Assembly (NCBI RefSeq): GCF_001644015.1
Contig: NZ_LUUI01000066.1
Coordinates: forward strand, 1-64,000
From: Methylomonas lenta
GTDB lineage: Bacteria; Pseudomonadota; Gammaproteobacteria; Methylococcales; Methylomonadaceae
Length of the DNA: 64,000 nt
Reading direction: 5' to 3'
Shown here one piece after another: positions 25,844 to 34,238 of the stretch. A program made the translations under genes and the position numbers. The notes below the pieces were generated by a model. The model saw nothing but the letters and a program-made list of their open reading frames with translations, was not told the DNA's origin and ran no database searches. Numbering within the stretch: the stretch's first letter is position 1; every line of letters begins with the position of its first letter.

Positions 25844-27286
25844 ATGGGCATAACTGATTACAAGCTTTCTGCGTATTATCAAGCTGAAGAACCAAAGCTG
25901 TGTTTTCATCCTGAGAGAACTACAGACGTTGACATACATCCGCTACGAGGATTGATGCGATTTGGGCCTTATGGGCAAAACACAATGGCAGCCATAAGAG
26001 GGCCAATACGTATTGCAATAATTTGTCCAAGAGGAGCTAATCTAAAGTTAAAAAGCTTTATTGATGGCTTAGATGCTCAATATGAGACAAATCACAAACC
26101 TGAATATACGCCTAACTATCCAGGAATGGCTTCGGCTTTTAGGGTTAATGCATGCATAGAAGATCATTTAAAATTTGAAGTAGATTTCGATATACGTGAA
26201 ATCGATTCAAATCAAGAGCCACATATTTGCTTTGCCGAGAAACTAACTGATGTTATAAGGACATTCGAAAAACAGAGGCATAATTTCGATATACTATTTA
26301 TCTATCTACCAGACGTTTACGAAAAATATTTTACAGATATTGCTACAGGATTCGACCTGCATGACTTTGTCAAGGCTGAATCTGCTAATAACGATATCAT
26401 CACACAATTCATAAGGGATAAGGCAATAAATTCGAGCTGTAAGTCAACGACTTATTGGAATCTTGCGTTAGCGATCTATACTAAAGTTGGTGGTACTCCA
26501 TGGAAAATGTCGGCATTAGAAGAAAATGTGGCATTTATGGGTATTAGTTATTCTGTTAAAAGCAATGCTGAAATGAGTGATGGAAAGCCCCGCTTTGTTA
26601 CCTGTTGTAGTCAAGTATTTGATTCACAGGGTAAAGGATTAGAGTTTGTTGCTTTTGATGCTAAACCAAAAGCGTATTTTGGAGATAATCCATTTTTTGA
26701 CCGAGAACAGATGGCTCGATTAGTTAGTCGTGGTTTAGAAATTTATCGATCACATAATGGCATTCCACCAAAGAGGTTAATTATTTACAAAACAACAGAA
26801 TTTAGAAGTGACGAAATAGACGGTTGTTTTGATGTTTGGGGTAAGAATGAAAACTTGGATTTAATAAGCATTAACCAAAATACGCCATGGAAGGGAACGC
26901 TTCGCCAAAGAGTTATAAATGATCCCAAGAAAACTCAGCCATCTTTTTACCCAATTAATCGCGGTACATATGTACCAATAGATGATTATGACCTTTTGTT
27001 ATGGACTCAAGGTAATGTCAACGGAATCGCCACTGGTAAGTCATTTTATCGTGAAGGAAGATGTATACCTGAGCCGCTATGTTTAACTCGCTATGGTGGA
27101 CATGGGCCATGGGCAGATATTGCAAGTTACACCCTTGCCCTTACTAAGATGAACTGGAACAATTCCAGCCTTTACGACCAATTGCCTGCAACTTTACTCG
27201 TTTCAAGTAAGCTTGCCAAATTTGTGAAACATATGCCTGTGCATCAATTAATCAATCATAAATATGACTTAAGATTCTTTCTGTAG
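25844..27286 (+). CDS. Short prokaryotic Argonaute (MID-PIWI), SPARSA partner
   Basis: ATG 25844 is preceded by AGAGGA and follows the SIR2-APAZ stop by one base; upstream in-frame codons belong to the overlap. The product of about 480 residues begins LRGLMRFGPYG, typical of short pAgos. It has a MID region (RIAIICPRG, FDILFIYLPDVYEKYF) and the PIWI landmark LAIYTKVGGTPWKM followed by YFGDNPFFDREQM. N and PAZ domains are missing, as in all short pAgos. I see no obvious DEDX slicer tetrad, as expected for a guide-binding but non-cleaving Ago. It should form a heterodimer with SIR2-APAZ. Confidence 0.9.
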   Translation: MGITDYKLSAYYQAEEPKLCFHPERTTDVDIHPLRGLMRFGPYGQNTMAAIRGPIRIAIICPRGANLKLKSFIDGLDAQYETNHKPEYTPNYPGMASAFRVNACIEDHLKFEVDFDIREIDSNQEPHICFAEKLTDVIRTFEKQRHNFDILFIYLPDVYEKYFTDIATGFDLHDFVKAESANNDIITQFIRDKAINSSCKSTTYWNLALAIYTKVGGTPWKMSALEENVAFMGISYSVKSNAEMSDGKPRFVTCCSQVFDSQGKGLEFVAFDAKPKAYFGDNPFFDREQMARLVSRGLEIYRSHNGIPPKRLIIYKTTEFRSDEIDGCFDVWGKNENLDLISINQNTPWKGTLRQRVINDPKKTQPSFYPINRGTYVPIDDYDLLLWTQGNVNGIATGKSFYREGRCIPEPLCLTRYGGHGPWADIASYTLALTKMNWNNSSLYDQLPATLLVSSKLAKFVKHMPVHQLINHKYDLRFFL

Positions 27287-27763
27287 TAATGATTTTAAAA
27301 AATACTATTTCAGCTAAAAGCCCGATCAACCATATCCGGTGCAAACGGCTGTCGCTCTACGCTGTAGTCATTTTCGACCAACTTAGTTGTTATCAACGGC
27401 CATTCAAGTCCTGGCATTTCAGCCTGTATTGCTAGAGCCAAAGTCTTCTCGTCAGTTCCGATTGGGCCTTGACCATCAGGACAAAAAGGAGACCGAGTTT
27501 TTACTCAAAAGAGTATGCTAACAAAGACTGCCCCGGAATTTGGGGGCAATATTTCGTTGGACTAGTGATGGCTTGGCTATTCAGAACATTGCTCGCCGCA
27601 ATGTGAAGCAAAGTTTTACAACCCAATCAATCGAGAAGAAAGCAGAAAACTTTTGCATAATTCCGCAAATACCGTTTCTACGTTAAGCCCCTGAACTTAT
27701 TAGGCCAAATGACCATCGCGAGAACACTTTGGTAAAATGGTTTAAGCCGCTCTCTTGGCTAAC
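27287..27763. other. Intergenic region after the pAgo gene
   Basis: About 477 bp. It contains a minus-strand ORF remnant (27310-27504, listed separately) and, near 27530-27550, a GCCCC/GGGGC inverted pair that might terminate the pAgo transcript. Nothing else is recognisable. Confidence 0.4.
27310..27504 (-). pseudogene. C-terminal gene remnant, family unknown
   Basis: A 64-codon minus-strand frame without a start codon ends at TGA 27310-27312. It reads protein-like, with SPFCPDGQGPIGTDEK, an AEMPGLEWPL segment, and NDYSVERQPFAPDM near the end. A stop at 27505-27507 closes it upstream. Composition and GC resemble a true C-terminus rather than the flanking AT-rich Argonaute gene, so it may be the tail of a gene deleted when the Argonaute pair was acquired. 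I do not recognise the family. Confidence 0.35.
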
Positions 27764-28417
27764 CTACCGCAAACACCCCGCATCATCATGCCTCGGATTA
27801 TTCACGTAACTACAAACCGACGTTGCCGTCATCGCTGAATATGCCTGATTGTCCAGCATCCCAAACACTTCCTGTTCATCCACTGATTTACCCAGCCACC
27901 CCCGATAATCATCAACTGGAATAATCACTGGCATCCTTTCATGAATCGGTTTCATGATTTCCTCGGCTGCAGTAGTGATTATCGTACATGAATACAGCGT
28001 TTGTTGGTCATGTTCCCAATGCTCCCAAAGACCAGCGAAGGCGAATAAGTTATTGTCTTGCCGGTGAATGTGAAATGCCTGTTTGCCTGATTCCAATGTT
28101 TGCCATTCGTAAAATCCGGTCGCGACAACCAGGCAGCGGCGCTTGTGAAACGCTGCCCGGAATGACGGCTTTTCTCGAACAGTTTCGGCACGGGCGTTAA
28201 TCAAGTGATGGCTGTTTTTGTCATCCTTTGCCCATGACGGAACCAACCCCCAAAACAAATTGACCGGTTTTAACGACTTGTCTTCAAGCTCGACTATGCA
28301 AAGTATTTTTTGTGCGGGCGTGATGTTGTAGCTAAGTTGGTAGTGCAGCGGTCGCTGAAGCTGAAAATGCTCAGCAATTGTATCGGGCGATGCCGTTAGA
28401 TTAAATCGACCGCACAT
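27764..28417 (-). CDS. SRAP-family DNA-protein crosslink protein, copy 2
   Basis: This 217-residue paralogue of the protein at 7738-8391 begins MCGRFNLT with the Cys2 nucleophile. It retains [29 protein letters not shown] and the IHERMPVII histidine, so the catalytic set is complete. The two copies differ mainly at the C-terminus and around residues 20-30 and 175-200. It lies immediately downstream of the SEFIR gene on the same strand, 54 bp after its stop. Confidence 0.92.
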   Translation of the reverse strand: MCGRFNLTASPDTIAEHFQLQRPLHYQLSYNITPAQKILCIVELEDKSLKPVNLFWGLVPSWAKDDKNSHHLINARAETVREKPSFRAAFHKRRCLVVATGFYEWQTLESGKQAFHIHRQDNNLFAFAGLWEHWEHDQQTLYSCTIITTAAEEIMKPIHERMPVIIPVDDYRGWLGKSVDEQEVFGMLDNQAYSAMTATSVCSYVNNPRHDDAGCLR

Positions 28418-28471
28418 TCATAATTCTCAGTATCGCAGTAAATTTTATGATTATGTGGAATCCGGTGTTCA

Positions 28472-29908
28472 TCAGGGTCTAGTGGCAATCTCATTAAACC
28501 CAAGTAATGCCTCAGGACTAAAAGTTGATCCTTCCCAGCGTGGTAATCGTTGCCTATTTGCTCTAAAGTCTTCCAAAATCGGAACAAGGTCGGATTTAGT
28601 TTGTACCCCCAAGAGGAGTTTTGCTTTTTCGAAATAACTTGATGATCTTGATCTTGCAAACACCTCGAATGGTACAGAATGCCTGAGATATAAAAGTGTC
28701 TCTGGCCACCAATGCCATTGATTCTTTGATCTATCAATGTGATCTCGCATAAAAAGGATGAAGTCGGACTGCATTAAATAGCGAAAATCGATACCTGAGC
28801 TTTTAGCGCGACTTTCAAGTAAATCTGCGTGAATGGACAATCGACGAAGATTAAGTCTATTATTTCTATTATCAAGCGACCCAACGTTTTGACGGAAGTA
28901 ATCAAAACTTACCATTGATGCATTATGATATTCAGATCGTCCAGCCACATAATATTCGCTAGCCATAAGGAAAGCGGCAGATTCAAATCTTTCATATTGA
29001 ATTAAGGATGACATAGCATAAAGGAATAGTTCGTGAACTATAAATCTAAAGTTATCTGTTTGCCATTGGTGATAATGATTTACGTTTTCTGGTCGCTCAA
29101 GATATGGAATTAGGCGTTCAAAAAAACGGTGAATTGCTGTTCGAGTTTCATGAGAATCGCGATAAAGCGCAAGCGTTAAGAATACTTCGATTACTTCATT
29201 TCTATAAGGTAAAAATGCTTCTATATTTTCAATTATTTCATCATCAATCAGTTCAAAGGATGTGTTAATTCGGAACTTTTCTAACTCCTCGGCAAATGTC
29301 GTTAGATATTCAATCGTTATTGCACCCGCGTTGTCACGATTGCATTTAATTGCATCAATTGCTCGCTTTTGGCGAGATGCTGTTCCCAAGGAGATGGTTC
29401 GTTGATCTTCGATGAGAAATCCGGGTTTATGACCAAGATCAGGTTTTTTGTGTAATGGCTGGTCGTATACCCAGCGAAGTAGTTTTTCGAAATTTTCAGA
29501 CTCTGTACTAGGGTCGCTAAAGTCGATATAAATCCGAGAGCGGTAATAAATTGGAAGACATGCCTTTCCGTCGTCGTCCCTTTCCTTGACGATGGCAACA
29601 AACTTGTCTTGGGCTTGGCTACCGTAGATTTCAGGTGAGATGATTTGAGTTTCTGTTCCCACACCGCCATTTCGGCCATTAGCCTTATCGGCGTAAATTT
29701 TGTCACAGATAATGGCAACTTTCTTAATTTCTGGGTCAGATACCATTTGCTCCATAAAAGCATGTGCATCGTGTCCTTCTTTCAAATCCCATTTATCCAG
29801 GATTACGTCGATACCGGATTCACGTAAATGAGTTGCAAGTTCAATAACCCAATTTTCGTGATCTTGGCTTGACCAGCTATAAGAAATAAAAAGTTTTGGG
29901 TCGTTCAT
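28472..29908 (-). CDS. SEFIR-domain protein (bSEFIR-like defence candidate)
   Basis: The 478-residue protein begins with a SEFIR/TIR-superfamily domain: KLFISYSWSSQDHENWVIEL, then a GIDVILDKWDLKEGHD stretch, FMEQMVSDP and VAIICDKIYADK (residues 5-100). The rest is helical with no family I recognise. Bacterial SEFIR proteins are reported single-gene anti-phage NAD+-depleting systems, and this one sits in a defence island. The frame ends at TGA 28472-28474 after ATRP. If CCC at that point were CC, the frame would continue 25 residues to 28396 and overlap the SRAP start, so the true C-terminus is uncertain. Confidence 0.82.
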   Translation of the reverse strand: MNDPKLFISYSWSSQDHENWVIELATHLRESGIDVILDKWDLKEGHDAHAFMEQMVSDPEIKKVAIICDKIYADKANGRNGGVGTETQIISPEIYGSQAQDKFVAIVKERDDDGKACLPIYYRSRIYIDFSDPSTESENFEKLLRWVYDQPLHKKPDLGHKPGFLIEDQRTISLGTASRQKRAIDAIKCNRDNAGAITIEYLTTFAEELEKFRINTSFELIDDEIIENIEAFLPYRNEVIEVFLTLALYRDSHETRTAIHRFFERLIPYLERPENVNHYHQWQTDNFRFIVHELFLYAMSSLIQYERFESAAFLMASEYYVAGRSEYHNASMVSFDYFRQNVGSLDNRNNRLNLRRLSIHADLLESRAKSSGIDFRYLMQSDFILFMRDHIDRSKNQWHWWPETLLYLRHSVPFEVFARSRSSSYFEKAKLLLGVQTKSDLVPILEDFRANRQRLPRWEGSTFSPEALLGFNEIATRP

Positions 29909-30104
29909 CCGCTAGAGTCCTATTTGGTTTACACAATGGGTAGGGGGCGATATATTGCTATTGTCGGAACCGGATTTACCGCGTACATTTTCACCCGACA
30001 AGCTAACAAAGCTGATATCGGTCAGAATAGTTTTTTCCTTGGTGGTGACGGGTACCTGGTCAAAGTGAATAATTGAAAATAATTATTGAAGGGTCTAAAT
30101 TACG

Positions 30105-30467
30105 TTAGCTTAGTAACCACTCCAAAGCCCGCTGCTTATCGCCATAAACAAAATGGCGCACTTGGGCGGAGACAAAATGGCTAACAATGCTCGGCATGAT
30201 CGTAAGGAACCCACTATCAGTCACGGCGGCAACCTTGGCAACTTTTTGATGATGGTCTTTAACGAATTTCAAGTGCGCCAATAACGCGGCAAAATCTGTC
30301 CAGCCTGGAAATTTCTCTGTATAGATCAGCAGTCCTCTCAGCTCGCCTTCGGATTCAATGAATGGGTCAACGAGTTTAGCTAGATTCTCGAAATCTGATT
30401 GTTGAAGAGGGCCTTCCGGTGTAATGATCAGGATGCCCTGATCGCGCAGCAGTTCGGGGTGGATCAT
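30105..30467 (-). CDS. SpoIIAA-like STAS-family protein
   Basis: ATG 30467 (MIHPELLRDQG) is preceded by GGAGA at a good distance; the frame opens at 30494. The 120-residue product has the SpoIIAA-like pattern: an early strand GILIITPEGPL, FENLAKLVDPFIES, LRGLLIYTEKFPGW, then FVKDHHQKVAKVAAVTD and a final GDKQRALEWL. Members adopt a STAS fold and may bind lipids or small hydrophobic ligands, but no precise role is known. It stands alone, about 570 bp from the SEFIR gene's start-side region and 540 bp from the next gene. Confidence 0.8.
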   Translation of the reverse strand: MIHPELLRDQGILIITPEGPLQQSDFENLAKLVDPFIESEGELRGLLIYTEKFPGWTDFAALLAHLKFVKDHHQKVAKVAAVTDSGFLTIMPSIVSHFVSAQVRHFVYGDKQRALEWLLS

Positions 30468-30494
30468 GATGTTGTCTCCATTCTTGGTAGTCAA

Positions 30495-31038
30495 TAAACT
30501 TGTATGCTGTCGATGGTCGCTTGTAAATACAACTTCTGATTGCCAAGGGAAATATCAATGACCGACCTGTGCCCCGATAGGGTGTCAATGTCTGGCTGAG
30601 CGGTTGAAAGTACCATGTAGACGAATGTTATTGTTTCTTGTCGATCAGTAAACCTGAATCAGTCATTGACGGATTAATTTTTTATAACTGGGGTGTCGTT
30701 TATTCTATGAGATCGTGCTCATTTAATGCGTTTGGTTTTTGATGGGTTTTTAACGCATCATTGAGCAAACGTAATCTATTTTAGTGATTGTAACTGGTTT
30801 AATACTCGGCTGAAGACTACAGATACTGATTGAAACTGGCAGTGACTCAGGCCTCAACTTCTTGAAACATTGTGAATTAAAAATGCAAGCTGCTTCAATG
30901 TGCGCTAACTCAAATTTTTCAATGCATAAGTTCAGCCAAAAAGAAAAACAAAGAGATAAATACCCATTGCATTGTTATGACAAATATGACTTCCACTGCG
31001 GATATTTAACTACCCCGTTTAGCATGTATGGCTAGTAT
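30495..31038. other. Intergenic region with one large inverted repeat
   Basis: About 544 bp with no protein-coding frame I would accept. The only structure is the inverted repeat at 30716-30767. The region lies between the STAS gene's start and the stop of the deamidase-like gene. Confidence 0.4.
30716..30767. repeat. Imperfect inverted repeat (TGCTCA...ATGCGTT / AACGCAT...TGAGCA)
   Basis: Two blocks of each arm pair exactly (TGCTCA 30716-30721 with TGAGCA 30762-30767; ATGCGTT 30726-30732 with AACGCAT 30752-30758), separated by unpaired bulges of four and three bases. The loop is T/G-rich. It could be the terminator of the downstream minus gene's neighbour or a leftover mobile-element end. 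Confidence 0.4.
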
Positions 31039-31893
31039 TCATTGTTTCCAATCTGGGTAGAGTTTGAAAATTTCGAATTGCAAAAACCGACTCTTTAATG
31101 AAACGGGTACCAATTCGAGGTATGCTTTTGTAACTTTTTTTCCGTGTAACGAAATGAGTCTTTTTTGGGTCTCTTCATCAAACGCAAGCGGTATGTTTTC
31201 GTGGTTGACCAATCTAGCAATTGCCTGGATCAGCATTAATTGGTCAGGCATACTTTTGGAATCGAACATCTCCAGATTAAGGTAATCCATCACCTTGGAC
31301 TCTTCTTGTGTCGGCATTTTGAATTCCCGGACAGCCTGACCTCTACGCTTAAACGGAATGGCGATAGTGTTAGATGCGTAGGCGACTCCACGTTGAGACC
31401 GCACAAGGAAAATAGCCCCGCATGATGCTACAGCGGGCGCTCGTGACGGCGAAATCGCGAAGCATTGCATATACTCCATCAGAATCTTGCCACCAGTCTT
31501 ACGACTTCCATCCGGGCCAGTTCCCCAAAGAATGAAGTGCGGATGAATCTTTGGATTGCTGTTCGAGAGTTTGTTGCACCAGTCTTTGACAAACCTTGCG
31601 TCGCCGCTCATGTGACCGGCGGCAACCCTGCTGAAATCCTTGTTTGCTATGAAGACAGCACCACAACTGGTTAAGCCCGTCACCGCGACACCTTCGTTGG
31701 CGTCAAGGCTCACCCATTTACTGAAATTACCATGTGTAAGGAACTCGGGGAGTCCGAATTCGGCCATGTTCATCGATATGTTGGAGTGTATGTCGAGAAT
31801 GCAGGTTGCATTCTCGACATCAAAACTGACCTCAGTGCCAGTTGTCATGTCGAACGCAACGCTACTGCGCTGCTGACTCAAACCGAATGACAT
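31039..31893 (-). CDS. Unknown protein with possible CheD/CNF-like deamidase signature
   Basis: This 284-residue protein has no family I can name. Residues 69-97 read VAVTGLTSC (Cys77), GAVFIANKDFSRVAAGH (His94) and MSG. This Cys then His about 17 residues later, on two beta strands, looks like the catalytic layout of papain-like deamidases such as CheD and the CNF/BLF1 toxins. A second copy of the strand, VASCGAIFLVRSQRGVAYAS (155-174), lacks the His. The C-terminal 90 residues are helical. No signal peptide and no chemotaxis genes are adjacent. A glutamine deamidase or toxin role is a hypothesis only. Confidence 0.6.
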   Translation of the reverse strand: MSFGLSQQRSSVAFDMTTGTEVSFDVENATCILDIHSNISMNMAEFGLPEFLTHGNFSKWVSLDANEGVAVTGLTSCGAVFIANKDFSRVAAGHMSGDARFVKDWCNKLSNSNPKIHPHFILWGTGPDGSRKTGGKILMEYMQCFAISPSRAPAVASCGAIFLVRSQRGVAYASNTIAIPFKRRGQAVREFKMPTQEESKVMDYLNLEMFDSKSMPDQLMLIQAIARLVNHENIPLAFDEETQKRLISLHGKKVTKAYLELVPVSLKSRFLQFEIFKLYPDWKQ

Positions 31894-32116
31894 AGATACC
31901 CCCTTGATCTAACTATAAATGAACCTTAGCCAGCCAAATAGACAACCGAACTCAAGGTAAGGCTGTGAATCAGGTTTTTGAATCTTATTAGCTATCCAGT
32001 TGTGTGATATTGCGCGACTGGGTGTGCCCTATGTGCACCGACGCTTCTAATTGTCTGACCAATTAGCGTGAGAGCCATCACCACATAATTTGAGATACTG
32101 GAATGATAACCTGAAA

Positions 32117-32422
32117 TCAGGACTTAATATCACCATCATTTTCTGTAACCAATGACTGATCAATAACACGATCCTCAACAACCGTTTGCGAGAAGAAATC
32201 CATCAGCTCTGTAGGCTCTACTGATAAAGTCTGAGCAATCAAACCGATTTTATTTAAAGTAATATTTATTCTGCCTCTCTCAATGCCACTTAGATGGCTA
32301 CGTGCAAGCCCGCTTTCCGCCGCCAGTCGCTCTTGTGAAAAGCCTCTTAGCTTACGAACGATTGCCAGCCGCTGACCAAATAACGAGCGCAAATCGGGAT
32401 CAGGCTTTGTGTTTTCTGCCAT
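32117..32422 (-). CDS. XRE-family HTH regulator
   Basis: The 101-residue protein has a clear Xre helix-turn-helix at about 15-70: FGQRLAIVRKLRGFSQERLA followed by AESGLARSHLSGIERGRINI. A short acidic tail follows. Such proteins are often autoregulators of toxin-antitoxin or mobile-element genes. It is divergent from the gene at 32649, and four 15-bp direct repeats lie between them, starting 36 bp upstream of its start codon. These repeats are the natural candidate for its operator. Confidence 0.88.
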   Translation of the reverse strand: MAENTKPDPDLRSLFGQRLAIVRKLRGFSQERLAAESGLARSHLSGIERGRINITLNKIGLIAQTLSVEPTELMDFFSQTVVEDRVIDQSLVTENDGDIKS

Positions 32423-32457
32423 CTCGAAATCATATAAAAATGATTACTGTATAAGAA

Positions 32458-32517
32458 CACGCTATTCATAACCACGCTATACAGATACACGCTATTTGTT
32501 TACACGCTATATATTAG
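32458..32517. repeat. Four 15-bp direct repeats with invariant CACGCTAT (iteron/operator-like)
   Basis: CACGCTAT begins at 32458, 32473, 32488 and 32503, an exact 15-bp period. The other seven bases of each unit vary and are AT-rich. The array lies in the divergent promoter region between the XRE regulator and the gene at 32649. The regular phasing and short core resemble cooperative operator sites or plasmid-type iterons. Confidence 0.85.
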
Positions 32518-32648
32518 ACATTCGTCCTCAGCTTCTGTATTATCTAAACATCCCGTAGATCAATTGAAAGCAAAACTTAGTTAAATGCTAAGGAAGCTCA
32601 TATTTAGAATAATTCTCGACACATAAATACGAACAAAGTAGGTAAACC

Positions 32649-33488
32649 ATGTTGAATTCCGCTTCAAATTCATCCAAATTTAAGCCGATACTGAATGAAA
32701 GAGATATCAGATCGGATACTACAAAAATTCATATTTTTGACTTATCACTGGAACAAGCAATCACTTTAATTGCGCTTCATACGTATGCTCAAATAGAAAT
32801 GCCGAAGTCATTGTTAGAAATTGACACATTATCAATAATGCCATTTTCACCCCAAGCCAGATATGGGCACTATCTTATTAATCAGCTTTTAAAAACTGAA
32901 CTAATAATGAATAGTTCAATTGATGATACATTCTCATATAACGGTATCAATATATTATTAAGAAAACCAATAGAATTCGCATGGCGTGTGCCTGCTGAAT
33001 ATCGTACTTTATTGTGTGAGGATATAAGGGAATATCTTGAACAAGAGACTTTGCCTGATCCATGGGCTAATCAACTGACAGAAGTGGTTTGTGCGCTGAG
33101 ATTAGCAGAATGCCAGGAATTTTTTGATGAATGCACAACCGAAAGACATTTTTCCGTCTCTGACACTAGTAAACATTCATTTACCATAATGTTAAGCGAG
33201 CTTTTAAATAAATATTCGGTTGCTCAATGCCAGTTTCTAATACTGGAAAGTGCAAAGATGGCATCTGATGCTTTAGCTAAAAGAACATGTAATTCATATT
33301 ACATTATTGATCAAATGATAAATATTTGTGCAGAATTTATAAATGAAATTAAAAAAGAAAAAAGAGAGCTGCCGGATCTAAAACAAAACTTAAGACCGAT
33401 AAGAAGTATGATCAATCAGGTTGTCTATGAGGTCATTTTACCTGGGTTCGATGGCTTTAGAGCACCATTATCAAAATTGATAATATAA
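32649..33488 (+). CDS. Uncharacterised protein divergent from the XRE regulator
   Basis: This 279-residue, AT-rich gene encodes a mostly helical soluble protein with no signal peptide. Recognisable local features are a helical SLEQAITLIALHTYAQ segment, a tryptophan-containing FAWRVPAEYRTLL stretch and a lysine-rich FINEIKKEKRELPDL helix near the C-terminus. I do not recognise the family. Its promoter region contains the four 15-bp repeats, so it is probably controlled by the divergent XRE protein, like the effector of a regulator-effector pair. It ends 54 bp before the convergent ankyrin gene's stop. Confidence 0.7.
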   Translation: MLNSASNSSKFKPILNERDIRSDTTKIHIFDLSLEQAITLIALHTYAQIEMPKSLLEIDTLSIMPFSPQARYGHYLINQLLKTELIMNSSIDDTFSYNGINILLRKPIEFAWRVPAEYRTLLCEDIREYLEQETLPDPWANQLTEVVCALRLAECQEFFDECTTERHFSVSDTSKHSFTIMLSELLNKYSVAQCQFLILESAKMASDALAKRTCNSYYIIDQMINICAEFINEIKKEKRELPDLKQNLRPIRSMINQVVYEVILPGFDGFRAPLSKLII

Positions 33489-33542
33489 GAACAAATTTAA
33501 TTTATTAAACTTATTTATCCACAAATTTTCACCGTCATAACT

Positions 33543-34217
33543 TTAATCCAGCAAAACTCGAACAATCCGATCATCAGCTATTTGCATCGCATAACAAATC
33601 GGCGTCGAACCCGCATCATCTATAAGATTGACATCAGCATTTTGCGTGATATTCTCCGCGACACAATCGACATGAGATCTGCTTATTGCATAAAAGACTG
33701 GGCTCCATTGCTGTTTATCAATCTTGTCTCGCAGGTTTATATCAGCACCGCTGTTGACCAATAATCCTATAATTTGACAAGCACCACTTTTTGCGGCAAA
33801 GAATATAGTGGATTGCCCTTGTCTGTTGAGCGCATTTGGGCTTGCTCCTTTTGATATAAGGTAATCAATGCATTTTGCATAGTTGCTGCGCGCTGTGTAA
33901 TGTAGTGCAGTGTTACGGTCGTAAATATCCGCGATATGGATATCGGGGAGCGATTTTATGATTGACAGCGCTGTGGACTCTTTGAATTTCGTTAATATAT
34001 GACTAAGTGGCGATACATTATGTCGGTCATAGATAAGGAGATCTGCGTTGTTTTCTATGAGTAATTTGACTATTTTAGATTTCCTGAGTTTTATTGCATG
34101 TTGGATGGGCGTAATACCATTAAAAGATTGATTGACGTTTTGGCCTGATTTAATAAGAGACTCTATTTCCATAATATTTCCAGAGAAGATAGCGTCGATT
34201 AATGGTGTTTTGTTCAT
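33543..34217 (-). CDS. Ankyrin-repeat protein
   Basis: The 224-residue protein is built almost entirely of ankyrin repeats, with about six units visible: TPLIDAIFSGN, ITPIQHAIKLRKSKIVKLLIENNADLL, VSPLSHILTKFK, NTALHYTARSNYAKCIDYLISKGASPNAL, QSTIFFAAKSGACQIIGLLVNSGADINLR and STPICYAMQ. There is no signal peptide and no other domain, so it should be a cytoplasmic protein-binding scaffold of unknown partner. A perfect AT-rich palindrome lies 21 bp upstream of its start. Gene and promoter are strongly AT-rich. Confidence 0.88.
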   Translation of the reverse strand: MNKTPLIDAIFSGNIMEIESLIKSGQNVNQSFNGITPIQHAIKLRKSKIVKLLIENNADLLIYDRHNVSPLSHILTKFKESTALSIIKSLPDIHIADIYDRNTALHYTARSNYAKCIDYLISKGASPNALNRQGQSTIFFAAKSGACQIIGLLVNSGADINLRDKIDKQQWSPVFYAISRSHVDCVAENITQNADVNLIDDAGSTPICYAMQIADDRIVRVLLD

Positions 34218-34238
34218 AACTGGCTATTTACATAGTTT

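Noticed and set aside
29936-30076. 46-codon plus-strand ORF after the SEFIR promoter region
   Set aside because: Begins at a normal ATG and reads plausibly (IAIVGTGFTAYIF), but it has no ribosome site and no recognisable family; too short to support.
32458-32517. CRISPR array
   Set aside because: Only four 15-bp units with an 8-bp invariant core and no spacer-length sequence or cas genes.
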